DNA of 64,000 nt, taken from Serratia surfactantfaciens (GTDB taxonomy: Bacteria > Pseudomonadota > Gammaproteobacteria > Enterobacterales > Enterobacteriaceae). A program made the position numbers and the translations under genes. The first letter of the stretch is position 1. Each line of letters starts with the position of its first letter. The DNA lies in contig NZ_CP016948.1 of the NCBI RefSeq assembly GCF_001642805.2, positions 2,356,001-2,420,000 of the forward strand, written 5' to 3'. Below are positions 55,743 to 64,000 of this stretch, one piece after another. The notes beneath the pieces are model-generated. The model made no database searches. It saw only the letters and a list, made by a program, of their open reading frames with translations, and was not told the origin of the DNA.

Positions 55743-56094
55743 ATCCGCCTCCTCCTTCCTTCCCCCCCTTTTGCCTGAGACAAAATGGCAATAAAACCGT
55801 TTTATTGGGACAAAAGCCTGAGAAACGCCTTTTATCCGGATTAAGGTTCAAATGTCTCCGGCGGCTTGAATAAATAAAACCCCGACCTAGAATAGACCCG
55901 GTAACAAGAAAACATCGCCTCCCCGTTAGCCATCGGCGGCGATAAAAACGCTTACTCCTCAGCGAAAATAAAAAATAACGCAGTCACGCAGAGTTAAATG
56001 CGCGACAGATAACTTACACCCTGAATAAATGCGTCCGGCAGCCTGCCGGCTGCAGGGCGCAGCATCGACCTTTGCTAACCACAGGAGCGAGATC
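55743..56094. other. Intergenic region after fliR
   Basis: About 350 bases between fliR and the small plus-strand frames. It carries a perfect short inverted repeat AATAAAAC-C-GTTTTATT (55790-55806) and an ATCGCC/GGCGAT hairpin (55914-55943). I see no gene. E. coli has rcsA in this position; it is absent here. Confidence 0.5.
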
Positions 56095-56229
56095 ATGATT
56101 AAAGCGAAAAGCAACCGCAAGGCACGCCGATTATTCGGCTTGACCCACTGGAAAAGCAACAAGTTTAGAGTTTCCTTCACCGAGACCAGCGATGGCGGAA
56201 AATGGAAAGTGGTGAAGAAAAAGAAATAA
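56095..56229 (+). CDS. Small basic protein (44 aa), unknown
   Basis: A 44-residue Lys/Arg-rich frame beginning MIKAKSNRKARRLFGLTHW and ending VVKKKK, with a Shine-Dalgarno AGGAG eight bases before ATG 56095. No membrane segment or signal. It could be a small nucleic-acid-binding protein, or part of the microcin-like locus further on. I do not recognise a family; its reality rests on the ribosome site and codon pattern. Confidence 0.5.
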   Translation: MIKAKSNRKARRLFGLTHWKSNKFRVSFTETSDGGKWKVVKKKK

Positions 56230-56569
56230 TCACGCAGGACCTGTAGCAAAAATTCCGGGTTGCGCCCCTATCCGGCTTCTGCAACGTCATTCGACGCGGC
56301 GCCGCATCGGCAGCCCGGGACCCACACTCATCACTCGCCGGCAAACCGTGCCGGTGTACTTTATTCTTAGGAAGGGAATAACGCGCCACATCACCCTGGC
56401 TGCTGCGTTAAATTTAAAAATAATGTATTAATGATTTAATTTACTCACACCCCTTATTTATTCACTGACAAGAAAAATCGATTTCCCACCTTATTTCCCC
56501 AGCGTTATATTGAAAACAACCTTGCTACCAGTACGCAGCAAGCCTCACTAAAATATAAACGGTGTAAAT
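56230..56569. other. AT-rich gap upstream of the microcin-like locus
   Basis: About 340 bases; from 56400 to 56570 strongly AT-rich in contrast with the flagellar genes around it. It should hold the promoter of the two following genes. I could not find a convincing sigma-70 pair. No gene recognised. Confidence 0.45.
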
Positions 56570-56836
56570 ATGAAGATAAAGTTTCAGCTGAGTGATTTAT
56601 TCATCAGCGGCATCGCCCTTTTGATCATGAGCACTATTTTAAATACGCTGGGTTTTTCCTGGGGTTTATTTGCTCTGCCGCCTGGCGTCGATAGTTTTGT
56701 CATCATCCCGTTTACCTTATTTGGCTCATTGAAGTTGGCCGAGTGCCTCTATAAGCCAATACGCTGGCTGCTAAATGAGAGCCGCAAATCTCAAATCGAA
56801 AATAACAACCCTAAAAATAACGCTAAGTCGCGTTAA
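56570..56836 (+). CDS. Two-helix membrane protein, candidate microcin immunity protein
   Basis: An 88-residue protein with two predicted membrane helices (about residues 10-32, ISGIALLIMSTILNTLGF, and 42-60, SFVIIPFTLFGSLKLAE), then a basic, Asn/Lys-rich cytoplasmic tail. Low GC compared with neighbours. It lies 14 bases upstream of a gene encoding a microcin-like peptide, so a role as immunity protein is inferred from position and architecture (small, two or three helices, basic tail), not from homology. Ribosome site is weak (GGTG). Confidence 0.6.
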   Translation: MKIKFQLSDLFISGIALLIMSTILNTLGFSWGLFALPPGVDSFVIIPFTLFGSLKLAECLYKPIRWLLNESRKSQIENNNPKNNAKSR

Positions 56837-56850
56837 CAGGAGATCGACCT

Positions 56851-57177
56851 ATGCTGAGAGAACTGACCAGAGAAGAAATGCAACGGATTGGCGGCGCCGG
56901 TGACGGCAATAACGGCGGCGACCGGGATCGCGACTATGGCCCAAGCTCCTACGGCGCGCAGGCGAACGGCTTCCAGCCTAATTGGGCGGCGAAAGGCTAT
57001 GGGCTATTTCAGGATCCTTGTACCGGCGCGGTGGTGACCGGCGCCATTGCCATGGCCGGCGCCCTGGCCAGCCGTAACGGCAGTGCGATTAGCACCGCGG
57101 CGGCCTCAGCCTTTGTCAACATAGGCGGTCAATGCACTAAAGGGTCCGGCAACGATCGCGGCGTGCCTTTCCGCTAA
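56851..57177 (+). CDS. Candidate class II microcin precursor with double-glycine leader
   Basis: A 108-residue precursor. The start MLRELTREEMQRIGG is a double-glycine leader, closely like that of microcin N (RELxREE...GGAGD), with predicted cleavage after Gly15 to give a 93-residue mature peptide beginning AGDG. The mature part has an Asn/Gly/Asp-rich hydrophilic front, then from about residue 57 a hydrophobic Gly/Ala-rich segment (GAVVTGAIAMAGALA...ISTAAASAFVNIGG) bounded by Cys57 and Cys95, possibly disulfide-linked. AGGAG eight bases before ATG 56851 is strong. No CvaA/CvaB-type exporter lies in the window; export would need a system elsewhere. Confidence 0.7.
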   Translation: MLRELTREEMQRIGGAGDGNNGGDRDRDYGPSSYGAQANGFQPNWAAKGYGLFQDPCTGAVVTGAIAMAGALASRNGSAISTAAASAFVNIGGQCTKGSGNDRGVPFR

Positions 57178-57213
57178 CGCGTAAGCTGAATGAGGAAAAC
57201 GCAGACAAAAAAA

Positions 57214-57324
57214 GGCGCGTCGCTCAGTCAGTAGTGGGAGAACGAACGACGCGCCAAACGAGTGCGCCCGGTTTCAAGAAGCCTCCCTCCCCGCGGGGCG
57301 GAGAGGGCATTTTCTAAGCGCACT
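57214..57324. other. Structured convergent gap between microcin-like gene and flgL
   Basis: Contains a 9-bp inverted repeat GGCGCGTCG/CGACGCGCC (57214-57222 with 57247-57255) and a nested element with arms AGTGCGC/GCGCACT (57261-57267 with 57318-57324) around a CCCC-GC-GGGG core. Both strands would form strong hairpins; likely terminators of the convergent transcripts, though no T-run follows. Confidence 0.5.
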
Positions 57325-57364
57325 AAAGGGAAACCCGTCGCGGTCAGGCAACGGGGTATTGCTC

Positions 57365-58324
57365 TTAACGATTCATCTGGAACAGCGACATGCCCTGCAT
57401 ATCGCTGAAGGTTTTGTACGACGCCTGCAGCGCCGCCTGCTGCATGAAGTAAGACGAGATAGACTCGGCCAAGTCGGCATCCGTCAACGCGCTCATCTGG
57501 ATCTGGTTGGTCATGTCACGCTCTTTACCGATGCTGTCCAGCTGATCCATCTCCTGCAGCTGGCTGCCCAGCTCGGCACGCACGCTCAACACGTTGTTGT
57601 AGGAGTTGTCCAGGCCGCGGTTGGCTTTCGCCAACGCATCGTTCACCTGCTGTTTGGTAGCCTCGTCGGCGCCCTGCAGCGGCGTTTTCAGCGCATTCAG
57701 CGCGATGTCGATGCTCTCGAAAACGTTGCTGACCGGCGCGCTGCCGTCCGGCTCAGGCTTCGGGTTGCTGGTCAATGACATGAACACCGCGTTGCCGGTA
57801 TGGCCGATGGTCATGGTGCGGTTGGCGTCCACTTTCTGCTCAACCGTCTTGTCGCCCCCCTGATAGCTGACGGTGCCGCCGTTGTCGACGAACGGCGCCT
57901 TGTCGTTCACGTATCCGCCGAACATATAGCGGCCGTTGCCGTCGGTGCTGTTGGCCTGGTTCAGCAGCTGATCTTTCAGCCCCTGCAGTTGGGTGGCCAA
58001 CGACTGGCGGTCGTTATCGCTTTCGGTGCCGCCGGCATTGACGATCAGCGCCTTCATGTCCGCGATGGTGGAGGTCGCGCCGGCCAAGACCGTTTCTTCC
58101 ATCGACACGCTCTGACGCGCGAAGGTGCGCGCCAGCGTGTATTGGCTGTTTTCCGCCTGCGATTGCGACAACATCACCGCGCGCGACGCCGCCAGCGGAT
58201 CGTCGGACGGGTTGATCACCCGCTTGCCGGAGGAAAGCTGCTCGGCGGCCTTCATGAACAGCGACTGGTTGCCCGTGATGCCGCTCATGTTCTGTTGGTA
58301 CATCATGCTGGTGCTCATGCGCAT
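57365..58324 (-). CDS. flgL: Hook-filament junction protein FlgL (HAP3)
   Basis: FlgL joins the hook to the filament next to FlgK. The 319-residue protein starts RMSTSMMYQQNM and shares SSGKRVINPSDDPLAASRAV, NGRYMFGGY and the C-terminal SYFMQQAALQASYKTFSDMQGMSLF in segments with enteric FlgL. ATG 58324 corresponds to the E. coli start. It follows flgK after 58 bases. Confidence 0.96.
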   Translation of the reverse strand: MRMSTSMMYQQNMSGITGNQSLFMKAAEQLSSGKRVINPSDDPLAASRAVMLSQSQAENSQYTLARTFARQSVSMEETVLAGATSTIADMKALIVNAGGTESDNDRQSLATQLQGLKDQLLNQANSTDGNGRYMFGGYVNDKAPFVDNGGTVSYQGGDKTVEQKVDANRTMTIGHTGNAVFMSLTSNPKPEPDGSAPVSNVFESIDIALNALKTPLQGADEATKQQVNDALAKANRGLDNSYNNVLSVRAELGSQLQEMDQLDSIGKERDMTNQIQMSALTDADLAESISSYFMQQAALQASYKTFSDMQGMSLFQMNR

Positions 58325-58382
58325 GCTGTGGGTTCCTTACTCTGAACGACCGGCGCTGCAACGGCGCCGGCTAACAATGAAA

Positions 58383-60032
58383 TCAACGAATATTCAGCAA
58401 CGCATCGAACAGCGAGCTGGCGGTCTGAATGACCTGCGCGTTGGCCATGTAGTACTGCTGGAAGCGCAGCAGCTCACCGTATTCTTCGTCGAGGTTAACC
58501 CCTGACAGCGATTGCTGTTGCTCACCCAGTTGCTTGACGATCTTGGCCTGCGAGGTCGCGATCGCCTTAGCGGCGGCGGTCTGGTTGCCCACGCCACTGA
58601 CGATGCCGGCGTAAGCGCCGCTCAGGGTCGCCTTACCGTCCACCAGATTCTTGGTTTGCAGATCCAGCAGCTTCTTGGCGTTTTCGTTATCGCCGCGGCC
58701 GCTGTCGTCTTTACCGGCGGCGGCGATCTTGGACGAGTCGGTGATGGCGACTTTCAGGTTGCCCGCCACGTCGCTGACCGGCTTCACGGTGAAGCTGTCT
58801 TTGGCTTTCGCATTGCCGTCGATGCTCACTTCCAGGCCGTCGAAGTTCAGCGTCGGTTTGCCGTCGGCACTGGTGCCCGGCGTGGCGTTGACTTTTACGT
58901 TGTCCGGCAGGCGGCTGACCTGCCAGTTGCTGCCGTCGAACTCGACGCGATAATCGTTGGCCTTCACTTTGCCGGTGTCGGTGTAAGCCACCGACAGCGA
59001 AGCGTCGCCGGTGTTGCGGGTATTATCCACGACCCGACCGCCGCTGAAGCTGAAGAAGTCGCCGCCCGCGTCGCCGTTCAGATCGAAGCCTGCGCGATGC
59101 TGCTGGTTAAAGCTGTCCGCCATCGCCAGTGCCAACTGCCCCAGCTGATTGCGCACGCCGTCCAGCGTTTCGCTGCGGAATTTCAGCACGCCACTCAGAC
59201 TGCCGCTGGTGATTTGCCCTTCCGGCACTTCGCTGGCACCGTTGCCGCGGTTGTAACCGATAGTCAAACGGGAAGGATCGCTGCTGGAAGGCATCGCCTC
59301 CACCTGATAGGTATTGCTGCCCTGCACCAGGGTCAAACCGTTGGCGAAGGAGACGGTATACGCGTCGCCATCCTGCTGCGTGACCTGAACCCCCACCAAC
59401 TGGTTCAGCTCGGTGACCAGTTGGTCACGCTGATCCAGCAACGCGTTCGGTTCACCGGCGGCGCTGCCGCGCAGGCGGGTGATCTCGTCATTCAGCTTGG
59501 CGATCTGTTGGCTGTAGCTGTTGATCTGCTGCGCCGTATCGCTGATCTGCTGATTAACGCCGCTGTCCATGTCGCGCAGGAACTTGTCGGTGTTATTGAA
59601 CTGGTTAACCAGGCCATTGGCCTTGCCCAGCACGGTCTGACGTGCGGCGTCGTCGCCGGCGTTGCTCACCAGGTTTTGCAGATTGGTGAAGAAGTCCTGC
59701 ATGTTGGCCGACAGCGGGTTGGTTTTGCTCGCCAACAGATTGTCGATCTGCGAAATCTTCTCGTAATAGGCGTTTTGCGCCCCGAACGCGCTCTGTGAAC
59801 TGCGCAGCTGATTGGTGATGAACTGGTTGTATTCACGGTTGACGCTGGTGACGGTCACGCCGTTGCCGATGAAGCCGCTCATGGTGGCCATGCCGCCATT
59901 CTGCGCCAAGATCGCAGTCTGGCGGTTGTAGCCCGCCACGTTATAGTTGGAGATGTTGTTGCTGACGGTACTGAGCGCCACCTGAGCCGCATTCAGCCCG
60001 CTCATCGCGGTATTGATTAAGCTATTGGACAT
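58383..60032 (-). CDS. flgK: Hook-associated protein FlgK (HAP1)
   Basis: The first hook-filament junction protein, 549 residues. The N-terminal flagellar-rod motif SLINTAMSGLNAAQVALSTVSNNISNYNVAGYNRQ in segments and the C-terminal EEYGELLRFQQYYMANAQVIQTASSLFDALL in segments are conserved. Transcribed from a sigma-28 promoter 82-108 bases upstream. Confidence 0.97.
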   Translation of the reverse strand: MSNSLINTAMSGLNAAQVALSTVSNNISNYNVAGYNRQTAILAQNGGMATMSGFIGNGVTVTSVNREYNQFITNQLRSSQSAFGAQNAYYEKISQIDNLLASKTNPLSANMQDFFTNLQNLVSNAGDDAARQTVLGKANGLVNQFNNTDKFLRDMDSGVNQQISDTAQQINSYSQQIAKLNDEITRLRGSAAGEPNALLDQRDQLVTELNQLVGVQVTQQDGDAYTVSFANGLTLVQGSNTYQVEAMPSSSDPSRLTIGYNRGNGASEVPEGQITSGSLSGVLKFRSETLDGVRNQLGQLALAMADSFNQQHRAGFDLNGDAGGDFFSFSGGRVVDNTRNTGDASLSVAYTDTGKVKANDYRVEFDGSNWQVSRLPDNVKVNATPGTSADGKPTLNFDGLEVSIDGNAKAKDSFTVKPVSDVAGNLKVAITDSSKIAAAGKDDSGRGDNENAKKLLDLQTKNLVDGKATLSGAYAGIVSGVGNQTAAAKAIATSQAKIVKQLGEQQQSLSGVNLDEEYGELLRFQQYYMANAQVIQTASSLFDALLNIR

Positions 60033-60113
60033 CGGAATTCCTTATGCTGCGGCGCCGGTGGCCCACAGAGTTCTTAATTGAGCTGCTGAGCCTGTTCGCT
60101 CAGCCTGTCTCGG

Positions 60114-60140
60114 TTATCGGCCAAAATGGGAAGAACTTGA
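60114..60140 (-). promoter_or_regulatory. Sigma-28 promoter of flgKL
   Basis: On the minus strand TCAAGTTC (60140-60133), an 11-base spacer and perfect GCCGATAA (60121-60114). The -10 box matches fully, the -35 at 6 of 8 positions. A stem CTGAGC/GCTCAG (about 60085-60102) lies in the predicted leader. Confidence 0.85.
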
Positions 60141-60238
60141 GGAAAAAAAGCGGCAACGCGCTCAGCATCCAGCTAGCCTTCGTTACCGCCTATCCCCTAA
60201 ATAATTGGCGCCGCTGCGGCGTCAAGAATGACGGGGAT

Positions 60239-61183
60239 TTAGAACAAATCTTTCAGATCGTGGGTATAAGCTTTGACCGCCTGTTCCCCGGCGTTCTTCA
60301 TCTGCTGAATCACGCTGACCAGTTTGCTGGCGTACTGCGGGTCGGTGGCATAACCGGCGCGCTGCAGCGCATGTGCCGCCTGTTCCGGGCTGCGCGCGGC
60401 GGCCACGTCGGCGTAGCGCGGGTTGTTGGTCAACAGCTTGACGTAATCGGCGATCGCTTCGACGTACGAGCCGTAAACGCGGAACTTCGCCTTCACCTTC
60501 TTCGCGGCGCCCTGCTCAAACTCGGTGGTGGTGATCTCCGTCACCGGCCCATTCCAGCTGCCGCCGGCCTTGATGCCGAACAGGTTGTAGCTCGGCGTGC
60601 CGTCAGAAGTCGGGATCTCGCGCTGCCCCCAGCCGGACTCCAGCGCCGCCTGCGCGACAATCAGCTGATGCGGAATACCGCTCTGCTGGCTGGCGACCTT
60701 CGCCGGGATCGACAGACGGGCGACGAAGTTGCCGTTGTTGAGCGACAGCGGCGCGGCGGCCGGCGGCGCTTTCGGCATCGCCCGGCGCACCATCTGCTCC
60801 AGCGCCTGATTCGGCAGCGTTTGCAGCACCTCGTTGTCCAGCGCCATCGGCGACAAGCCCGCCGTTTCGCTCGGCACCGTATTGGCGTTGCTCATCTGCT
60901 TGACCATCATGTCGGCCAGCCCCAGCCCTTTTTGCGACATCTGCTGGGCGATTTGCTGGTCGTACATCGAGGTATAAAGCCGCGTTTGATCGCTGCTTAA
61001 TACCCCGTCCTGTGGCAAGGCAGAACGCATGCTTTTCAGCATCATCTGCACGAACATGCCTTCCACCTGCTGCGCCACCTGCTTGAGGTTGCCCTGCGGA
61101 TCGGCCGCCGCGTCGCGCTTCAGGCCGTTCAGCGCCTGGGCGTCATAGGCCGCGCCCGACATCGCCATCAGATCGCCGGCCAT
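60239..61183 (-). CDS. flgJ: Flagellar rod cap / peptidoglycan hydrolase FlgJ
   Basis: A two-domain periplasmic protein, 314 residues. The N-terminal rod-cap domain (KQVAQQVEGMFVQMMLKSMRSALPQDG in segments, QQIAQQM) and the C-terminal GH73 glucosaminidase-like domain (IVAQAALESGWGQRE with the catalytic Glu, PSYNLFGIKAGGSW, RVYGSYVEAIADYV) are both present. ATG 61183 shares one base with the flgI stop; the frame continues upstream inside flgI without support. Confidence 0.95.
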   Translation of the reverse strand: MAGDLMAMSGAAYDAQALNGLKRDAAADPQGNLKQVAQQVEGMFVQMMLKSMRSALPQDGVLSSDQTRLYTSMYDQQIAQQMSQKGLGLADMMVKQMSNANTVPSETAGLSPMALDNEVLQTLPNQALEQMVRRAMPKAPPAAAPLSLNNGNFVARLSIPAKVASQQSGIPHQLIVAQAALESGWGQREIPTSDGTPSYNLFGIKAGGSWNGPVTEITTTEFEQGAAKKVKAKFRVYGSYVEAIADYVKLLTNNPRYADVAAARSPEQAAHALQRAGYATDPQYASKLVSVIQQMKNAGEQAVKAYTHDLKDLF

Positions 61184-62283
61184 CAGATGATTTCCAGCTT
61201 GGCGCGCAGGCAGCCAGCGCTCTGCATCGCCTGCAGGATCGACATCAGATCGATCGGCGTGGCGCCCAGCGCATTCAGCGCGCGGATCACGTTGTTCAGG
61301 TTGGCGCTGGCGTTCACCTTCTGCAGCGACCCACCCTGCTGTTGCACCGAGATCTGGGTGTTTGGCGTCACCACCGTCTGGCCGCCGCCGAACGGCGTCG
61401 TCGGCTGGCTGACGGTGTTCTGCCGATCGACCACCACCGACAGATTGCCCTGGGCCACGGCGCAAGAGTCGAGGATCACGTCGCGGTTCATCACTACCGA
61501 ACCGGTGCGCGAGTTGATGATCACCTTGGCGTCCATCGCACCGACGTTGACGGTGATGTTCTGAATCTCCGCCAGGAAGCGCACCTGAGAGCTGTTACCC
61601 TGCGGCACCAGCACCTGAATGGTGCGGGCGTCGAGCGGCGTCGCGGTGCCGCCGCCGCGTTGGCGGTTGATGGCGTCGCTGATCTGCTGCGCCAACGTGA
61701 AATCTTCGTCGTTCAACTGCAGATTGAGCACCCCGCCGCTGCCGAAGGTGGTCGGCAGCTCGCGCTCGATGGTGGCGCCGTTGCTGATGCGCCCGCCCGC
61801 CAGCTGATTGACCTGCACGCTGCTGCCGCCGGCCGCCGCGCCCGCACCGCCGACCAGCACGTTGCCCTGCGCCAGCGCATAGACCTGGTTATCCACGCCT
61901 TTAAGCGGCGTCATCAGCAGGGTGCCGCCGCGCAGGCTCTTGGCGTTGCCCATCGAAGAAACCACCACGTCGATGTTCTGCCCGGCGCGCGAGAACGGCG
62001 GCAGTTTGGCGGTCACCATCACCGCCGCCACGTTTTTCAGCTGCATGTTGGTGCCCGGCGGCACGGTGATGCCCAGCTGCGACAACATGTTGCTCAGGCT
62101 CTGGGTGGTGAACGGCGTCTGCATGGTCTGGTCGCCGGAGCCGTCCAGCCCCACCACCAGGCCGTAGCCAATCAGGGCGTTGTCTCGCACGCCCTGCACC
62201 GTCACCAGATCGCGGATGCGCTCCGCCGCCGCCGGCAAGCACACCAGCCCGACGCACAGCGCGATAAACCATTTTTTCAGCAT
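61183..62283 (-). CDS. flgI: Flagellar P-ring protein FlgI
   Basis: FlgI forms the P ring in the peptidoglycan layer. The 366-residue protein has a signal peptide ([19 protein letters not shown]), the family start [30 protein letters not shown] in segments, and the end [38 protein letters not shown] in segments. It lies 10 bases after flgH. Confidence 0.97.
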   Translation of the reverse strand: MLKKWFIALCVGLVCLPAAAERIRDLVTVQGVRDNALIGYGLVVGLDGSGDQTMQTPFTTQSLSNMLSQLGITVPPGTNMQLKNVAAVMVTAKLPPFSRAGQNIDVVVSSMGNAKSLRGGTLLMTPLKGVDNQVYALAQGNVLVGGAGAAAGGSSVQVNQLAGGRISNGATIERELPTTFGSGGVLNLQLNDEDFTLAQQISDAINRQRGGGTATPLDARTIQVLVPQGNSSQVRFLAEIQNITVNVGAMDAKVIINSRTGSVVMNRDVILDSCAVAQGNLSVVVDRQNTVSQPTTPFGGGQTVVTPNTQISVQQQGGSLQKVNASANLNNVIRALNALGATPIDLMSILQAMQSAGCLRAKLEII

Positions 62284-62293
62284 CAGTCAATCC

Positions 62294-63013
62294 TTAGAAC
62301 GGTGAAACATTTAAGAAGAAGCGCTGCAGCCAGCCCATGGTCTGCGCTTCGTTGATATAGCCATTGCCGACGTATTCGATACGCGCATCCGCCACCTGCG
62401 TCGAGGTGACCGAGTTGTTGCCGCTGATGGTGCGCGGGTTGACGACGCCGGAGAAACGAATGAATTCGGTGCCCTGGTTGATGGCGATCTGTTTTTCCCC
62501 CACCACGTGCAGGTTGCCGTTGGCCAGCACCTGGTTGACCGTCACCGTAATGGTGCCGTTGAAGGTGTTGTTGGCGTTGGCGCCGCCCTTGCCGCCGAAG
62601 GTGCTGTCGCCGGAAATGTCCATATCGGCGCGCGCATTGCCCAACAGGCCGTCGAGGTAACGCGGCGAGGTGGCGACGCCGAACTTGCTGGCGCCGTTGC
62701 GGCTGGCGTTGGCGGAGGAACTCTTGCTGGCGCTGACGTTTTCCTGCAGCACGATGGTCAGGGTGTCACCGACGTTGCGCGGACGGCGGTCTTCGAACAG
62801 CGGCTGATAGCCATAGTTCATCGGCTGCACCGTCTGGAAGATCGAGCCGTTCGGCATCGGCGCGCTGGCCGGCGCGGGCTGCGCCGTGGTCGCGCCGTCC
62901 ACCAGCGGTTTGTGCGGGATATAAGCGCAGCCGCTCAGCGTCAGCATCACCATTCCCGCCAGCCAGCGTTGTCCCTGCCGCGGCAGGATTGCCATCGAAT
63001 ATGTGGTTACCAC
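62294..63013 (-). CDS. flgH: Flagellar L-ring lipoprotein FlgH
   Basis: FlgH forms the L ring in the outer membrane. The lipobox [11 protein letters not shown] is followed by [34 protein letters not shown] in segments and ends [21 protein letters not shown]. The start is GTG 63013 (AAGG nine bases upstream); ATG 62995 is an alternative giving a shorter signal peptide. Confidence 0.95.
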   Translation of the reverse strand: MVTTYSMAILPRQGQRWLAGMVMLTLSGCAYIPHKPLVDGATTAQPAPASAPMPNGSIFQTVQPMNYGYQPLFEDRRPRNVGDTLTIVLQENVSASKSSSANASRNGASKFGVATSPRYLDGLLGNARADMDISGDSTFGGKGGANANNTFNGTITVTVNQVLANGNLHVVGEKQIAINQGTEFIRFSGVVNPRTISGNNSVTSTQVADARIEYVGNGYINEAQTMGWLQRFFLNVSPF

Positions 63014-63078
63014 GGGTATCGCCTTTGTTTCACGAAAGAGAATGACGGGCGCGGCATGCCGGGCCCGTCAATGACAGA

Positions 63079-63864
<786 letters not shown>

Positions 63865-63879
63865 TTATTTCCTTGCTGC

Positions 63880-64000
63880 TTAACTCAATGAGAGCAGTGA
63901 GTTGGCACGCTGTTCGTTTTCATCCACGCTGTGGATGACTTTCATTTGCATTTCAAAGCGACGGGCGTTGGCGATCATATCGACCATGGTTTCCATCGGC
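63880..64000 (-). CDS. flgF: Proximal rod protein FlgF (3' end only)
   Basis: The window ends inside flgF. The visible 39 codons read METMVDMIANARRFEMQMK...NEQRANSLLSLS, matching the conserved C-terminal helix of FlgF. The stop is at 63880-63882. The rest of the gene and the other flg genes lie beyond the window. Confidence 0.95.
   Translation of the reverse strand, partial: PMETMVDMIANARRFEMQMKVIHSVDENEQRANSLLSLS

Noticed and set aside
61342..62355. A 337-codon open frame antisense to flgI
   Set aside because: Arg/His/Gln-rich shadow of the flgI codon usage; no family features.

Overview
The window is chromosomal DNA from a high-GC member of the Enterobacterales, most likely Serratia and close to S. 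marcescens. Gene content and order match enteric chromosomes (narXL-ychO, chaC/chaA, putAP-efeUOB-phoH, fliCDST, fliE-R, flgF-L), protein sequences read as close relatives of the E. coli proteins, and the fli and flg operons lie side by side in one cluster. I saw no rRNA, tRNA, CRISPR array, insertion sequence or transposase.

Layout. 1-3.4 kb: the 3' part of narX, then narL, converging on the inverse autotransporter ychO. 3.8-14.2 kb: an accessory block where E. coli has ychO next to chaC. It holds a short prepilin peptidase, an orphan beta-helix (tailspike-like) protein, and a peptide-type ABC transporter with two paralogous binding proteins, downstream of the sulfur regulator cbl. 14.4-18.8 kb: chaC (glutathione cyclotransferase), a siderophore-interacting reductase behind a Fur-like box, chaA and lpxO. 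19-31.3 kb: phoH, efeB-efeO-efeU with a Fur-like box, an orphan AT-rich glycosyltransferase, putP, the put control region and putA. 31.5-35.5 kb: a HicAB toxin-antitoxin pair, then the cystine transporter tcyJLN and dcyD.

35.6-64 kb is the flagellar cluster: fliZ-fliA, fliC, divergent fliD-fliS-fliT (near-consensus sigma-28 promoters on both sides), a non-flagellar insert (AraC regulator, two tiny membrane peptides, LysR regulator, azoR, small lipoprotein), fliE, the long operon fliFGHIJKLMNOPQR, and on the opposite strand flgL-K-J-I-H-G and the end of flgF.

The most interesting item sits in the convergent gap between fliR and flgL at 56.1-57.2 kb. A 108-residue glycine/alanine-rich peptide with a double-glycine leader closely resembling that of microcin N follows a two-helix, AT-richer 88-codon gene that looks like its immunity protein. 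No dedicated exporter is nearby. I read this as a candidate class II microcin locus embedded in the flagellar cluster. Other noteworthy points are an 18-bp inverted repeat in the putA leader next to several GTTGCA PutA-type operators, the cbl-linked two-receptor transporter, and the truncated or orphan genes of the accessory block.
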